A stretch of DNA of 64,000 nucleotides from Perca fluviatilis (taxonomy: Eukaryota > Chordata > Actinopteri > Perciformes > Percidae): NCBI RefSeq assembly GCF_010015445.1, contig NC_053115.1, forward strand, positions 11,765,524 through 11,829,523, written 5' to 3'. Shown in pieces: positions 38,461 through 51,287 of this stretch. Under the pieces are notes generated by a model. That model was given only the letters and a program-made list of their open reading frames with translations. It searched no databases and was not told the DNA's origin. The position numbers and the translations under genes were made by a program. Every line of letters starts with the position of its first letter. Within the stretch, counting starts at the first letter, position 1.

Positions 38461-39735
38461 GTCATTGTAGGGTCACAGCCTGCTCTGGTTTTCAGCCCAC
38501 AACACTTTAACTCACAGAGGGATGGGGTAGTGTTGATACGTTTGATACAGCTTGAAGCTTTCTTTTTTTACTTATTTGCCCTTTTACTCTCTCTCTCTTT
38601 CTGTCTCTTCTGTGTTTTCTCTGGCTCGTATTCACACTCACAATGTAAAGGATATGCCTGATTGAATCTGTATTAAACAAGTGCCTCAAAAAAGAGTAAA
38701 ACAACTTGCCTTTACTCTGCATTTTACTCTGACACTTAACAATCTGAATTTATTCAACACATGCTCACAAAAAAGAGAAAAAAAACTGACCCACGTACAT
38801 ATACATATAGACAGTTTTCTTTTTCCCAAAGAGCACCATCCCACTGGCAAATAGATCTTTTGAACCAGTTTACAAAGACTGATTGCTTTTATTGTGAGCC
38901 TTTGCCTTGCTTTTATCGACCGTTTAAACTGCCAAATTCACCAATTGTTGTTTTGTGCCTTTTATCTACTTTGAAGCCGTATCAGTGCATTTTGTCACGA
39001 TAATAATGTGTAAATTGCCCCATTCATTATTGTTTTTTTGATGGAGAAATTGGGTAAAATAAGCACTTTGTAGATAAGCATAGGGTCTGAGCACTATTTG
39101 CGAAAGTATCAGCAGAAAGCAGAATGCATTTCAAAGAGCTGAATGCCAAAACTGATTTTAATACACTAATAATGGTGTAATCTTCCTATCAGAAAGTTGC
39201 AAAACACGCACGCCTAGCGACTTCTAAATCGCATGTCTCATTGATTTAGCTTCCAATCCGAAGTTTCAAAGTAACCCTACATGCAGATTACAATTCTCAG
39301 AAGTTAAATGATTTGGTATGAGGACTGAAATCGTTATTTGTCCCTTCACCTTTTTGATCCACTGTCAGCTTGACTTTCAAGCTACTTACAGGTCTCACTA
39401 ATTGCCTGCTATTTTTCTGTCTTCTTTAAAAAAAAAACTAATCAATCAAATTAATCAAATGTATCTTTAAAGGAAAGGGAGCTATTCCAAGTACTCTGGC
39501 CAAGTGTGTTACTCAAAGGGAATGAGCAAGGAGTGCTGACGGTAAAAACAAAACAATGGGAGTGGGACATTGACTGAAAGTAGAGACGCTTGGAGTTACC
39601 AGTCACACACAAACATTCACACATATTACAGCAGAATACACCCACACGCAAAAGAAATCTAAAAAAAAACAACAAACGATTGTCTTCATTCTCTCACGCT
39701 CCCCCACACCCATGTACCGTTTGTACCTTCTGTAC

Positions 39736-39871
39736 CTTTTTGGCTTGCTGGACACAGGTCATGTACTGTCTGGCCAGGCTGGAGCAGTGCAGGGTCTGCT
39801 GGGGATTTTCTCTGTAGCACTGGAGCACCTTTGCCTGCAGCTCACTGCACACAGAAGCAGTCTGTCGAGGT
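39736..39871 (-). CDS. chchd6: MIC19/MIC25-family gene, CHCH-domain exon (twin CX9C)
   Basis: The exon is 136 bp. Its first base completes an arginine codon; it then encodes PRQTASVCSELQAKVLQC, YRENPQQTLHC, SSLARQYMTC and VQQAKK. The four cysteines form two CX9C pairs (C-SELQAKVLQ-C and C-SSLARQYMT-C), the disulfide-bonded helical hairpin of CHCH proteins that are trapped in the mitochondrial intermembrane space by the MIA40 oxidative import route. LQAK.LQCYREN and QYM.CV.QAK are diagnostic for the MIC19/MIC25 branch of the MICOS complex. The I-R-P-R lead-in resembles MIC25 (CHCHD6), while YREN and QTL..CS also suit MIC19 (CHCHD3), so paralogue choice is moderate. Acceptor TTTCTGTGTAG, donor AAG|GTACAG. 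Reading on without splicing gives only 13 unrelated residues and a stop. Confidence 0.95.
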
Positions 39872-40084
39872 CTACACAGAAACAGAGGGCGGAGAAAAAG
39901 GTCAATAATCATGTTGTGCATTTTTGACAGTTCATTGGAATGTCTATTTGAACTTAGCCTCTCCTGTTTAGAAAACTAAAACAGGGGTTTGGCGTCCCTC
40001 TCTCCTCCCAAACCAGTTATTCATTTCTTACACTGCACTGTAACTTTTATTCTTGTAATTGTATCTTATTCTATTTTAGTCTGC

Positions 40085-40195
40085 TTTATTTTCATGACCG
40101 TTTTTAATTGCTCTTTAATGTTTTATGTAAAGCACTTTAAATTGCCTTGTTCCTGAAAGTTGCTATAGAAATAAAGTTGCCTTGCCCTACAACCT
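40085..40195 (+). repeat. LINE/SINE-type 3' tail, copy B
   Basis: This copy shares TGCTCTTTAATGTTTTATGT, AAAGCACTTTAAATTGCC and TGCTATAGAAATAAAG with the tail at 7100-7222, and ends in the same TTGCCTTGCC-like repeat. It is a 5'-truncated retroelement end. Confidence 0.65.
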
Positions 40196-40454
40196 CAGCC
40201 TGTCAGTCTGTCACCAGGGTCTCACTGTGATTTGAACAAACTACAGAGGCAACGTAACTTTCCCTCCATCTGCACCATTTCTCCTGCGTGTGTGTGTGTG
40301 TTTCGGAGCTGAGCCCCGCTCTCTGTGAGAGATACAGAGAGAACAGAGAAGCTCGCTCTTACGCGCTCTCAGGTACCAAAATTTGGAACCTATTGATTTA
40401 GCGTGAACTGGTCCTTGGTAGTACCGACGTAATTCTGCACTTCTGTACTGATAT

Positions 40455-40600
40455 CAATTCAATTCAATTCAATTTTATTTATAGTATCAAATCATAACAA
40501 GAGTTATCTCGAGACACTTTACAGATAGAGTAGGTCTAGACCACACTCTATAATTTCCAAAGACCCAACAATTACAGTAATATCGCGAGACAACTTTTAA
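40455..40600. repeat. (CAATT)n-headed interspersed repeat end
   Basis: Tandem AATTC units run into TTTATTTATAGTATCAAATC and TCGAGACACTTTACAGATAG, then AGTAGGTCTAGACC. I recognise this as a frequent interspersed repeat in percomorph genomes. The short tandem head looks like the 3' end of a non-LTR element in minus orientation. Family naming needs a repeat library. Confidence 0.6.
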
Positions 40601-41320
40601 CCTCGACGAGAAATACCGTCACGTCTTAATATCACAAGATCTCGTCACCTAAAATAAAACACAGGAGCATGGCAGGATATCTTCAACAGAGTAAACCTGT
40701 TCTAAATTATGTTAGCTTTAAAGCTAGCTTATCCCATTAAATAACTGTAGTAGTAAATGCCTCTTCATAATATGAAGAGAACCTGCTTTCTTTTACAACT
40801 TGAGTAGCACTTTCATCATTCTCATCAATTATGATAATATTTTACTGGCAAATTTCAAGCTAAGATCAGACGTGGCCTTCCTAGAAGAGTGCAACAAGGC
40901 GGAGCAGAACCAGTGACATGATAGGAAAGGTTATGAAAACTGAGCCAAATGAGAACAAAAAAATGAGAAAAAAGCCATGAAACTGAGATCGAGGTTGTAA
41001 AAAAAAACCCAGAATTTTCCTTTAATGTTTAGACAAAGCACTGTAAAGCTGTAAAATATGACAGCAGCACTAACGATTTCTGTTTTGTGTCATTAAATCT
41101 CATGAAGAGAAAGAAGAAAAGAAAACCACTTGAGATTGTTTATGGTTTGTTTTAGTTTCAGTTGGAGAAGCTAAGATAGTTTCAAAGGCGTCAATGTGCA
41201 GCCTGTGAAGAGAGATGAATTATGCATTGACAAAGCAGCTTAGGAGTCAAAGTCAAACTTTCTCTTTTCTTTTTATCATCCTCACACCTACAGTGTGTAG
41301 ACAAAAGCACACAATCATAA

Positions 41321-41321
41321 C

Positions 41322-41370
<49 letters not shown>
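41321..41370 (+). repeat. (AC)n microsatellite
   Basis: About 50 bp of uninterrupted AC. Confidence 0.97.
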
Positions 41371-41371
<1 letters not shown>

Positions 41372-42092
41372 CAGTGAATGCTAATCCTACATGAGGGTAA
41401 TCCTTGAGTGCTCTGTTGCTTGTAGTAATTTACCTGCTGTTGTGACAGAACTCGTAACTGGAAGGATTGGGATATGGATATGTACACGCATGCACACATG
41501 CACACAAAGACAACTTATTATTCACGGCACTGCATCCTGTACAACCTCTCATATGCCCACTCAGTACAGTAGAACAATACAGAATAGAATATAAGAACAC
41601 CGAACAGAATAGAACAAAATAGGATATGATGACAAAACAATATTACCTTTAAGTCCATTAAGTAGTTGATATAGTAAATCACAACACATTTTTTAGGATT
41701 CAGTAGCTGAGCATCTTTTTTTTTGCTTTCTCATTCATGACAATTTTTATTACCTCTTGAGGTAGGATTATTTTAACTGCTGTTACCAAGGTCATTGAAC
41801 TTTGAATCTCAACTAGAATAGAATACAGATCCTTTACCTCTGTGTGCTCTCTCTGTGTGACACAAGACAAGACCTCTTGTAGACTATTATCTTAAATTTT
41901 CCAATTTTCTAATGAACTTCACAATGTTATCCCACAGTCATGTTTCAGTCTGTATACACACTGTACAAAAAAATTAAAAAAGACAGAAAGGGAAAAACAA
42001 GAATTAATGTTCAATTTGATAAGGAGACGCAAGGCTTCCTTCAACATGATGGGACATGCCTATTTATTTTGGGAAGCTGACCACCTGACATT

Positions 42093-42197
<105 letters not shown>

Positions 42198-42526
42198 CGA
42201 GAACTGCCCTCATGCCATCCCTCAACGCAATTACAGAATCATGCATCCTTCACATATAAATGAGCTCACTAGTCCCTGCCTTCACTGAGCAATACACACA
42301 ATAAATTGTGTGCGTGTTTGAACTGTGCTTTGTAAATGCACTGCATGTGTGTGCATGAGATAAACTGTACAGGGAAGGCTTCTCTGCACAGGTATGTGTA
42401 TTGTGTAGACTGAGTGTGTGTGTCTGCTTGTTCTTGCGTGTGCAGTGGAGGGTAGAGCAACAGGATTAAATAAATCACTGACTGAGAGAATATTCATGAA
42501 AAGAGAAGTGAATGCAACCTGAGAGA

Positions 42527-42554
42527 GAGTAAGAGAGAGAGAGAGAGAGACACA

Positions 42555-42587
<33 letters not shown>
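42527..42587 (+). repeat. Compound (GA)n(CA)n microsatellite
   Basis: GAGAGA runs into CACAGACACA and a CA array. Confidence 0.93.
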
Positions 42588-42591
<4 letters not shown>

Positions 42592-43621
42592 TGACAGTGA
42601 ATTTAATGACAAATAACCCTTGCAGCTTGCACAGACAAACAGTAACCCATGGTAACCATCACAATCTGCATTTTACCTCTGCCACGCCACTCTGTGTACA
42701 GGATAACAATTGACTATTAGTGCACTTTGCGTAATGTTTGGCCACTGACAAGGTACTATCAGGGGGTATATAATTCACTAGCTGATTTCAATAAGAGCAA
42801 ACAGAGTTTCAATCATGTAAGAGCAAGCCAGATAGACTGCTGGTGTTGGCTTGAGCTATTATTAAATACTTAATAGCCTTATGATACAGGATACAGGATT
42901 TTGGGCTGAATGGCTTATGATATTTAAAAGAAAGGATTTGCCAAGGTCAGCTCTTGAAATCAAAGAATTTGTATTGTTGATTGTTGAAAATTAATGATGG
43001 CGTTGCTGTGGTGGTCAGTTTAAAATCCGTTGCCAAGAGTTTCAATCACATGATTTAAATTATACGACTGACTGATGTTTGACTTAGCACTCCGACAGCT
43101 TGTCGGCATTGTGATTTACTCCCTTAGAGTGGGAGATAACAGCAACAATTGCCCAAAGGTATTAATCTAAACAACTAAAAAACTTTTCTCAATTCAACAA
43201 GAGAAACTTTCTGATAGCAGGAGTGTTTTAATAATGGAATCTGAAGCAGAAAATTGCCTCTGCTAATCTGCACCAACTGTCTCCTTTGACTGAAATTAAA
43301 GGTGAGCTCTTATTAGAAAAACATTAGCCGCCCCAGCTAATTTGATAGCTAACTTTTTCAGGGAGAAGAAGCAAAACAAAACTCCAATTGCTTTCTGCCT
43401 GTGACGTTTTGCATAAATACGTGCAGAGTTGGGGGTGAAAGATTAGGCTCAAATTGTATTGTATTTCATTATTTTCTGTCTCACCTTGGCCGCGTGTGGT
43501 TTTCATGAAGAGAGCTCAAGTTCTGCACTGCTGCAATGCGTGACATTAGGGAATAAAGCAATAATAAGAAAAAGGAAAAATCATAAAAGCGTAGCATTTT
43601 ATTATTCTCTGTGTCTAAATT

Positions 43622-43623
43622 GG

Positions 43624-43658
<35 letters not shown>

Positions 43659-43662
43659 GGTG
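43622..43662 (+). repeat. (TG)n microsatellite, imperfect
   Basis: Two TG blocks separated by TTTG. Confidence 0.93.
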
Positions 43663-44118
43663 TGAACGGTTATTAATGTATGATGACAAGGATTCCGGTT
43701 CCTTTAAAGCAGCAGCCATGGCATTGTACTTTTGGTTTTTAATATTACGCTGAGTGGAGGGGGAGAGAAGAGAGGATCAAAGATGTCATGGCTGGGATGA
43801 GATCAAAAGGAATGACAGAGCATGCATCCTGTATTATTAGAGGCTTTGTAAAGTTTTTTAGGATACTACCACAAGAAAAACATCCACTACATTATATAGT
43901 ATTTTAACTGGCAGAAAGCATACTTTCAGAATTACAAAAAAATCAGAATTACAAATTTACTTCGTAAAGCCTGTAAAGGTATGTCTAAGTCAGAAGTCAT
44001 GATAATTATGGTAGACATCATAATCACCTATCCTACCTTTAAAAAGTGATGCAGCTCACTTAAAACATAAGCTCATAACATGACAACACACCAAAAACTT
44101 CACTAAATTTAATCTTAA

Positions 44119-44782
44119 AGCGCCCATATTATGCTCATTTTCAGGTTCATAACTGTATTTTAAGGTTGTACCAGAATAGGTTTACATGGTTTAATTTTCT
44201 AAAAACACCATATTGTTGTTGTACTGCACAGCTCTCTCTCACTGCTGCAGATCCTCTTTTCACCTGGTTTCTGTTTTAGCTAGAGAGTGAGACCTCTTTT
44301 CATCTTCTTCTTCTGTACTATCTTTGATTGCACTCGCACATGCTCAGTAGCTCAGCTGTAGAGCATGTCAGCTAGCTAACTCTACAGACAGTAAAAGATC
44401 GCCTGTTTCTCCAACTTTGGTCAGTTACAAGGCAGGATTAGCTGGGAGACTTCTAAATGAGGGCGCACATGTAAGTAGTTCTTTTGTAGATTATGGTGAA
44501 CTTGTGTGTGTTGTAGCAGTGCTTTGCTATTGAGAACGACGTAGCATGCTAGCGTTAGCATGCTAACCGTTAGCTACGAGCTAACGGTTGTGGTTAGCCA
44601 GCTCATTTCGGACTGTGACGTCGCAGTCCGAGCCGATTTTGAACAGCTCACTAGGAGACTGAAGGCAGGACACATTCAGAAACCGTATCTCACTCAAAAC
44701 AGCATGGATGGATTTTTTTCAAAGACACAAAAGAACACCCCAAATCCCAGAAAAAGTGATTTTTTTTCATAATATGGGCACT
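44119..44782. mobile_element. TTAA-flanked non-autonomous DNA transposon, 664 bp
   Basis: Starts AGCGCCCATATTATG and ends CATAATATGGGCACT (14 of 15 inverted matches), with TTAA at 44115-44118 and 44783-44786. The interior TCAGGTTCATAACTGTATTT and AGGTTGTACCAGAATAGG are familiar from a dispersed fish repeat. It also contains a strong hairpin at 44565-44589. Non-coding. Confidence 0.82.
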
Positions 44783-45574
44783 TTAAATCCACCAAAACAC
44801 AAAATGGGAATAGCAATCAAAAACAACTACAAGCCATGGACTGAAGACAGACAGAACTCCGCCCGTATCTTCATACGCTGACAGCTGAAGTGCTGAAGGG
44901 AGATAGGACTGTAGGAGAACAATTCGCACTCTGTTAGCCTGGCTGATTGATCCCCACCAAACTCACTTTGTGGGAATATAGGGAGAGCGAGATAGGAGGG
45001 GATAAGGAGAGTGTTTCATTAAAACAGGTGACATGCGGGAACAAGATAAGGCGCACATGTGCACGTGTGTTTGTGTGTGACATCTCATCGCTGATAACTT
45101 TTCAATCAGGAGACCTTGCGGTTGGACGACTCACTCGAGTTGTGGGTGATGTGGGGTGAGACGAGGTCTCTGAAGCGTTTCACTGCTATCCCCTTCCATC
45201 GCTGGCCTTTTTATCATCAACTATTTCAATTCCAGTTTTATGTCAGTTAATTTGTAAGGTCCTTTCTCCTTCAACTTTGCTTTTCTTTTGAAAAAACACT
45301 GTAGCTTTCAAATCCATACAACACAAAGAGTAATAATCTATTAATTTGGCTGTCATGGAGGACACTATATTACATGCAACTTGCTGCACATTACACTGCT
45401 TGGCTAAATGAGTGTGCTAAAGAGCGGTATCCTACTGTATTTTAAATGTTGCTTGTCTTGTGCTGTCCCTTTGTGTTACTATGTGAGGTCATTATCCTTT
45501 GTGTCAATATGTAACTCTATCATTACATGGAATTGCTAATTACATATGTTTCTATTAGATGTCTTTACAGGTGG

Positions 45575-45656
45575 GGCGCCCTGGTAGCCTAATTGTTAAG
45601 ACCCTATTACATTAACGCAAAGTCCGCAGTTTGATTCCCATGTTTCCTTACTCTAA
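45575..45656 (+). repeat. tRNA-derived SINE head
   Basis: GGCGCCCTGGTAGCCTAATT, GTTAAGACCC and the B-box-like AGTTTGATTCCCATG form a tRNA-like 5' SINE part. The start matches the SINE at 53249. The body is truncated. Confidence 0.65.
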
Positions 45657-46245
45657 ATTGTGATTGTCAAAGTTAAAACACCAAAAAATCCCAAATTCAG
45701 ACCTATTCCAAATAGACCCAAGGACTAAGTAAACACAATCCAAAATTTTGTTGACGTGAAAAGACTCAAATAAAGAACACAAACACTAGCAGCAGTATGA
45801 CTAACAAGCAGCAAAAGTCAAAAAGAGTAACAGGACATACTTTTCCCTGCACTGCACTCTGTCTAGTGTCAAAATCACAGTTTTCTGATGTGGTGATTAT
45901 GTCACACCACAATGTCACGGGTTGATAATGAGTCCAATCTGGGAATGATATTTACATACGGGCCCAAGATTCACAGCTAATGAAATGTATGCCTCTTGTA
46001 ATGTTATTATTTTTTTAACACAAAGTAAGCATTTTATCAAGCTTGACCCCAACCTCTTCCCGTTATTCGTGTGATACGCGTGACACGGCGAACGCGAGTA
46101 AACGATAACAGAGGAGACGGTGCCCGCTCTGCTGAACGGCAAGTTTCGTAATATAAACTTCCAGACATCATTCATATCGCCACAGGCGACCCATCATACA
46201 AGCTACCTTCGAGGGGAACTATTACATGAACTGTACGACACAAAA

Positions 46246-46505
46246 AAGCGACGAAAGTGAGGCAGTTGGCCGATAGTGCTTTTATTGCACTTACTGTAGA
46301 CCACTGGACATGGTCGTGACAAGCAGGTGCACATGGTAAGCTGGCCCATATTGCAAAAAGGTACTTGGCTACACCTGCCCCAACAGTGCCATGTGAGAGA
46401 CTGTTCTCTTTGGCAGGCAACATTCTGCAGAAGAAGAAGTCAGCTCTATCATCTGGAAATCTCAACGAGCTAGTCTGCCCGAGCAACTGGTTGAAAGAAG
46501 AGTAG
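46246..46505 (+). pseudogene. hAT transposase relic (internally deleted)
   Basis: One frame reads VRQLADSAFIALTVDHWTWS and a stop, resembling the ALTTDxWTS start of the hAT catalytic core. After only a few residues it continues KRYLATPAPTVPCERLFS, LAGNILQKKKSALSSGNLNE, LVCPSNWLKEE, stop at 46503-46505. The second block is the classic C-terminal hAT dimerisation domain (YLA.PAT..P.ERLFS.AG and NWL). The several hundred residues normally between the two blocks are missing, so the gene is dead. The opposite-strand open frame over the same bases is a shadow. Confidence 0.88.
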
Positions 46506-46780
46506 ACTGTATGATTGGTTGGCAGGAGGCATGTTGCACAAATGCACATTGTTTGAAGTAATTATCTTTAACCAAGAATGTAGAGACGGTTCCCTCTGTC
46601 TCTTCACATACATTATGACATTTGATTTCTAAAATAGGCCTACTTCATTCATTTGAGTTGATGTTACTATGCAAAAAAATTACAGGTTACAGTAAACACT
46701 TGTTTAATAAATGTTAATGGTTGATATAATAAAACTGAAGAATCTGTTTCTTTAAACCAGTTTGTCATGCATTTACGCTG

Positions 46781-47306
46781 TAGCCTGGCTCCGCCCTGCT
46801 ACGTACTTCCGCTCAATTTTCATTTTCCTTCAGTACTCTGTCTGGGTTTGCGGTATATTCTTGGGTTTTCTCCGGCCAAATCTTTACCGGGCCAGTCAGC
46901 GAACAGAGGGAGTGGCTGAGAACGATGACGTTGAGGTTGTGTGCTAGTTTGAGTTGTATCGAATATCCAGAAGTTAAAGCCCGAGCAAGAACAATCTTTG
47001 CTGAGTTTTGTTGGTGGTCATGATGCTGTGGGCCTCCTCCCCACGGGGTTTGGGAAAAGTTAGATTTTCCAGCTTGCTCCATTAGTGGTGAAGGAGTTGG
47101 CTAAGGCGAACGCTAGCGATGCTAAGCAGACGTCACAACCAAACGTTAGTGATTGGTTATGGCAGATCCAGATAGGCTCTGGGCAGATCCAATAGTTTTA
47201 AACGTCAACAGAGTACCCGCCTTCAAGGAAGTTAACACTTGTCAATGGAGAGTGGCCAGACTCTCTGTACAAATGAAATGTACCAGAGTCTGGTAGGACC
47301 AGGCTA
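46781..47306. mobile_element. Non-autonomous transposon, 526 bp, perfect 9 bp TSD
   Basis: Ends TAGCCTGG and CCAGGCTA, flanked by identical tttacgctg at 46772-46780 and 47307-47315 (8 bp if the terminal T is counted in the element). CAGACTCTGGTA-like words near the right end form an inner inverted pair. It lies about 275 bp after the hAT transposase relic. No coding sequence. An 8-9 bp target fits hAT or Mutator-like insertion. Confidence 0.82.
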
Positions 47307-47418
47307 TTTACGCTGCACGTTTACAAGTAAAGCCTAGTATTTCAAATTTGCAATTAATCATGATATTAATCATGATATATCATAGCCCATGAATTTGATC
47401 ACATTTTTTAATCGATTG

Positions 47419-47421
<3 letters not shown>

Positions 47422-47489
<68 letters not shown>
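47422..47489 (+). repeat. (AT)n microsatellite, 68 bp
   Basis: Uninterrupted AT array followed by TATG and CACA variants up to the transposon start at 47571. Confidence 0.97.
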
Positions 47490-47495
<6 letters not shown>

Positions 47496-47570
47496 GTATG
47501 TATGTATATATGTATGTATGTGTGTAGACGTATATATACACACACACAGTATATACACATACATACACAC

Positions 47571-48048
<478 letters not shown>

Positions 48049-49735
48049 TATAGAGGCTGTCAAAGAGGGGTACACAGAGGCAGCCTTCTGTTTTAATGGT
48101 ATATCTTTGTTGGACCACAGTGCAGAGACAGGTCTTGTCTCCTGGTCTCCAGTAATGACTAGCAGTCTACTACCTTCTGGGGCACAGAGATCCTTACAGT
48201 TAGCTACCTGTCTGTTTCGCTAATTGGACACGCTACCCACATACACACAATAATAGACACATACGGAATAAAGAAGAGATAACAAACCGACATGAAAGAA
48301 TGCTTTTAACCACAAACTGTCAGCAGTTACTTCATGGTGAATACTCACAAAGACATCCACCTGAGGTTCATTTGGGTTCTGTCTTTGCTAACACTTTGAG
48401 GGTAACACAGCTTTTTAAGAGGATTAATGGATTTTTAGATCTTAAAGTAAGCTAAGCTGCAATGTTGTGGGTCTCTTAGGTGAGTTATTTTTGAGGAATA
48501 TGGGTAGTCTGATACCCCAAGGCAAGGCTAATGGATAAACTTCCCCAAAATGCCCCATGTAGTTGGGAAAGGCAAATAGAAAATGGCACTAGATAACATT
48601 TTACCACTAACTATTTTCCCACTTGAGGATAATGTTTTTGAAAGTGTGACCTGTCCAATGTAGGAAGAGAGAGGCAATAACCCTTGAGGCTTCCATCTTG
48701 TTGCTCTGTAATCAACAAAGTGCCCTCAGCTGTGAGAGGCAGCTTTTAGCTTCAACTTTTGCACTTAAACTATTTGGATTCTGGAATCACAGCTAGGACA
48801 TAACAGCCAAAGTGGAACTACTGTAACCTTCAATAAACAACTGGAAATGACTAAAAGGGATTTGTAATGGTGGTGTCCCTTATACCTAATTGAGAGCACT
48901 GTACCTGATTTCCATCTCTCCAAATGGAGTTAATTCCTCCACCAGTTAGCCATGGTTGTTTTTATCACATTTTAAACCCTAGTGCTGGTAAACAGTCTAT
49001 CAAGAGATCCACACCTTCATGGTTGATGGATGTCATGAATAAATTGTCATGACCAGGGAGCAACCTGTGTTGACTGGCTTGGTTTGAATTGCCAAAAGAA
49101 GGGTTGAACACAAGGTCAGCTAACCCTGGTCCAACCCTTGGTGTGAAAGAAACACATCAGACTGCATCACATTGGTCAATGTCACTCAGTCACAACTTCT
49201 TCCTCTGCTTTTCCTCATGGTAAAGCGGTTTACCATAACTACACGACTCTGCAGAGCCGTGTGCTCTACTGAACTCAAGCGAACTGTCATCCGCTCTCTC
49301 TCCCCTTAGAGTGAGCAACTGGAACAGTGACAAGTCGTCATCACTCGCAAACTCATGGCAACCAAATAAACAGCAGGGCGAGTACTATTTGTCACTCAAT
49401 CTTAGGCAAAGTGACAAACAGTGACGAAAGACGCGACATGAAATCTGCACTTGTGTGGGTCCCGTGAAATATGACAGCTACAGTTTATTGGAAAATAGCA
49501 TTGTGGACACTGAATTTGATGAATTTACTGTTAATCAAACCCCAGATGAGACAAAAAGCTAACGTTAGCGAACGCTGCGGTGACGGTCCATCTGCCTTTG
49601 ACTCCCCGCTGCAGAACACTGTATTCCTCCGACACGCTGTATTAACGTGACGTTAATATATTTTAAAACCGTTTTCCAGGTTAGTGGGGGTGCATACCGC
49701 TCAAAACCAACATGAAAAATGTAGCTAAAAAAAAA

Positions 49736-49752
49736 TCTAGAGGAAACACTGT
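49736..49752. repeat. hAT-type terminus CAGTGTTTCCTCTA (complement)
   Basis: TCTAGAGGAAACACTG is the complement of CAGTGTTTCCTCTA, a terminal sequence type seen in hAT elements. The same word on the plus strand starts at 27281 and a variant lies at 60834. The other end of this copy was not found. Confidence 0.45.
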
Positions 49753-51287
49753 AACCTCTCCATAGTTGCACTCCTTATTAGGTGCCTATCATTTTGGTGG
49801 TGTCATTTAAGCATATTGTGTGCCTGTGCTTGCCTTATGTGTTAGCATGCACATCTATCTATGTGCAAATGTGCAGGTCAGGTGAAAAAGTACAACCATC
49901 AACTATCCAGAGGAAGAAGAGAAAAGAATCTAAACCTGACTCTTACCTGACTTAAAGATCACTCTATCTCCTCTTCTTTCTAATACCCACAAAAAACACG
50001 AAGACAGCAGAAGACAGAAGTTCCACATAAAAGAGGCTGAGGACAATAAATAAAGTCAGACAAAGTTACAACTAGACAGAAAAAATATTTTAGAATTAGG
50101 AAAAAGAGACAATAAGAGAGGGATCCATATGCAAAATTGGAGCCAGAGACAAACTGTAGCTACATAAAGTATTGGACTGTGCTACTGCCCCCCAATGCTC
50201 CCCCTCCCTTCAGCAGTGGGTAAATAGAATAATTACTGGGTGGTCAGTGTAGTGTGAAATGACAGCGTGACCACGGCACAATGAAATGCTGCCCAAATGC
50301 TGACAGAACATGATGAGTACGTGGCTGCCTGAATACAAAGTGTGGCTGTATGTGTGGTAGAGATAGTAAAGGAAAAGGGGAGTGAGATTCTGTGTGCACG
50401 TAAATGTGTGTGTGTGCGCACATTTGAAACACATTGTGGCAGGACAAAATGCTCTTTTTTTGGAAAACTCATGCAAAATTGATCTCCTAACCTCTTCCAT
50501 GCAGCTATGGACAATAGCAAATCCTTGCTAATGTTATCATTTGGACAAAATTTTGGACTTGAATTGTATGCTGTGAAATTTAATGCACCAGGTGCAAGAA
50601 GATGGCAGTGTCGTGGATGAGGTCGCTGCCCATCATAAAGTGCAAAGCCAGCAAAAAGACCAAGCATCTACTTTTTCCTCGGTTTCCAGGAAAACACTAG
50701 ACTGCTTTTCTACTACACTACACTACAATATTGACTTAATACCATTCACACATTTACTTCTTGTACAGCTACGTATGTTTTATATTCTTCTTTTGTATGA
50801 CAGTTTAAATAATAGAGAGAGGAATGCCATGCGACTAAAGTCCTTGGACAGAAGTTTACTTTTTCAAGGTACAGCACCTTAACTCACAAAGCCTAATCAT
50901 GCAATGTAACAAACTAATGCTGAAAAACTGTAAATTGGCTCTTTTATTTCCCACCTTGTTAGAAAATGACAGATGTATTCAGATGTTAGTGATATTGTAG
51001 AGAGTTGGTTGAGAATTCAATTACGCCTCTGTGCTGCTACTGCATCAACACACCCTTTAATGACTTGAGCCACAAATTGACTCTACCTTCATTATTCAAT
51101 GAACTTACTAATAAACCTAATATAAAATGATTAATGTTCAGCAGGGAGATTTTTCCTTTTTCAGTTCTGTTTGTTGTGTTCCAGGTGAATCTTGTGGATA
51201 GACGTGGATACATTTAACACTGCTGGCAGCAGAGGGGAAATAGCTGGCTCCTACATTGTACATTTTAAAAGGTTTTTTTCATTTTAA

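Larger units (their letters stand above)
14962..39735 (-). other. chchd6: 24.8 kb intron of the MICOS gene, rich in transposons
   Basis: This is the intron between the CHCH exon and the terminal exon (donor GTACAG at its high-coordinate end, acceptor TTTTACAG at 14962). It holds most of the mobile elements in the window: TTAA-flanked elements, hAT elements, a dead LINE, a nested stack at 30195-34225, a GC-rich family copy and a Harbinger-like element, each listed separately. Stretches not listed (for example 18100-18800, 24900-25650, 28200-29300, 34230-35600, 36430-37780) show no recognisable gene or repeat beyond diffuse AT-rich sequence. Confidence 0.7.

Noticed and set aside
39697..39735. 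Read-through of the CHCH exon to a 13-residue tail and stop
   Set aside because: A donor site (AAG|GTACAG) lies exactly at the end of family similarity, and a matching terminal exon exists at 14938-14961.
46172..46549. 125-codon minus-strand frame
   Set aside because: It is the antisense shadow of the hAT transposase relic on the plus strand.
50233..50667. 144-codon minus-strand frame as a gene
   Set aside because: No domain, low-complexity His/Thr parts from CA-rich sequence, no splice partners.
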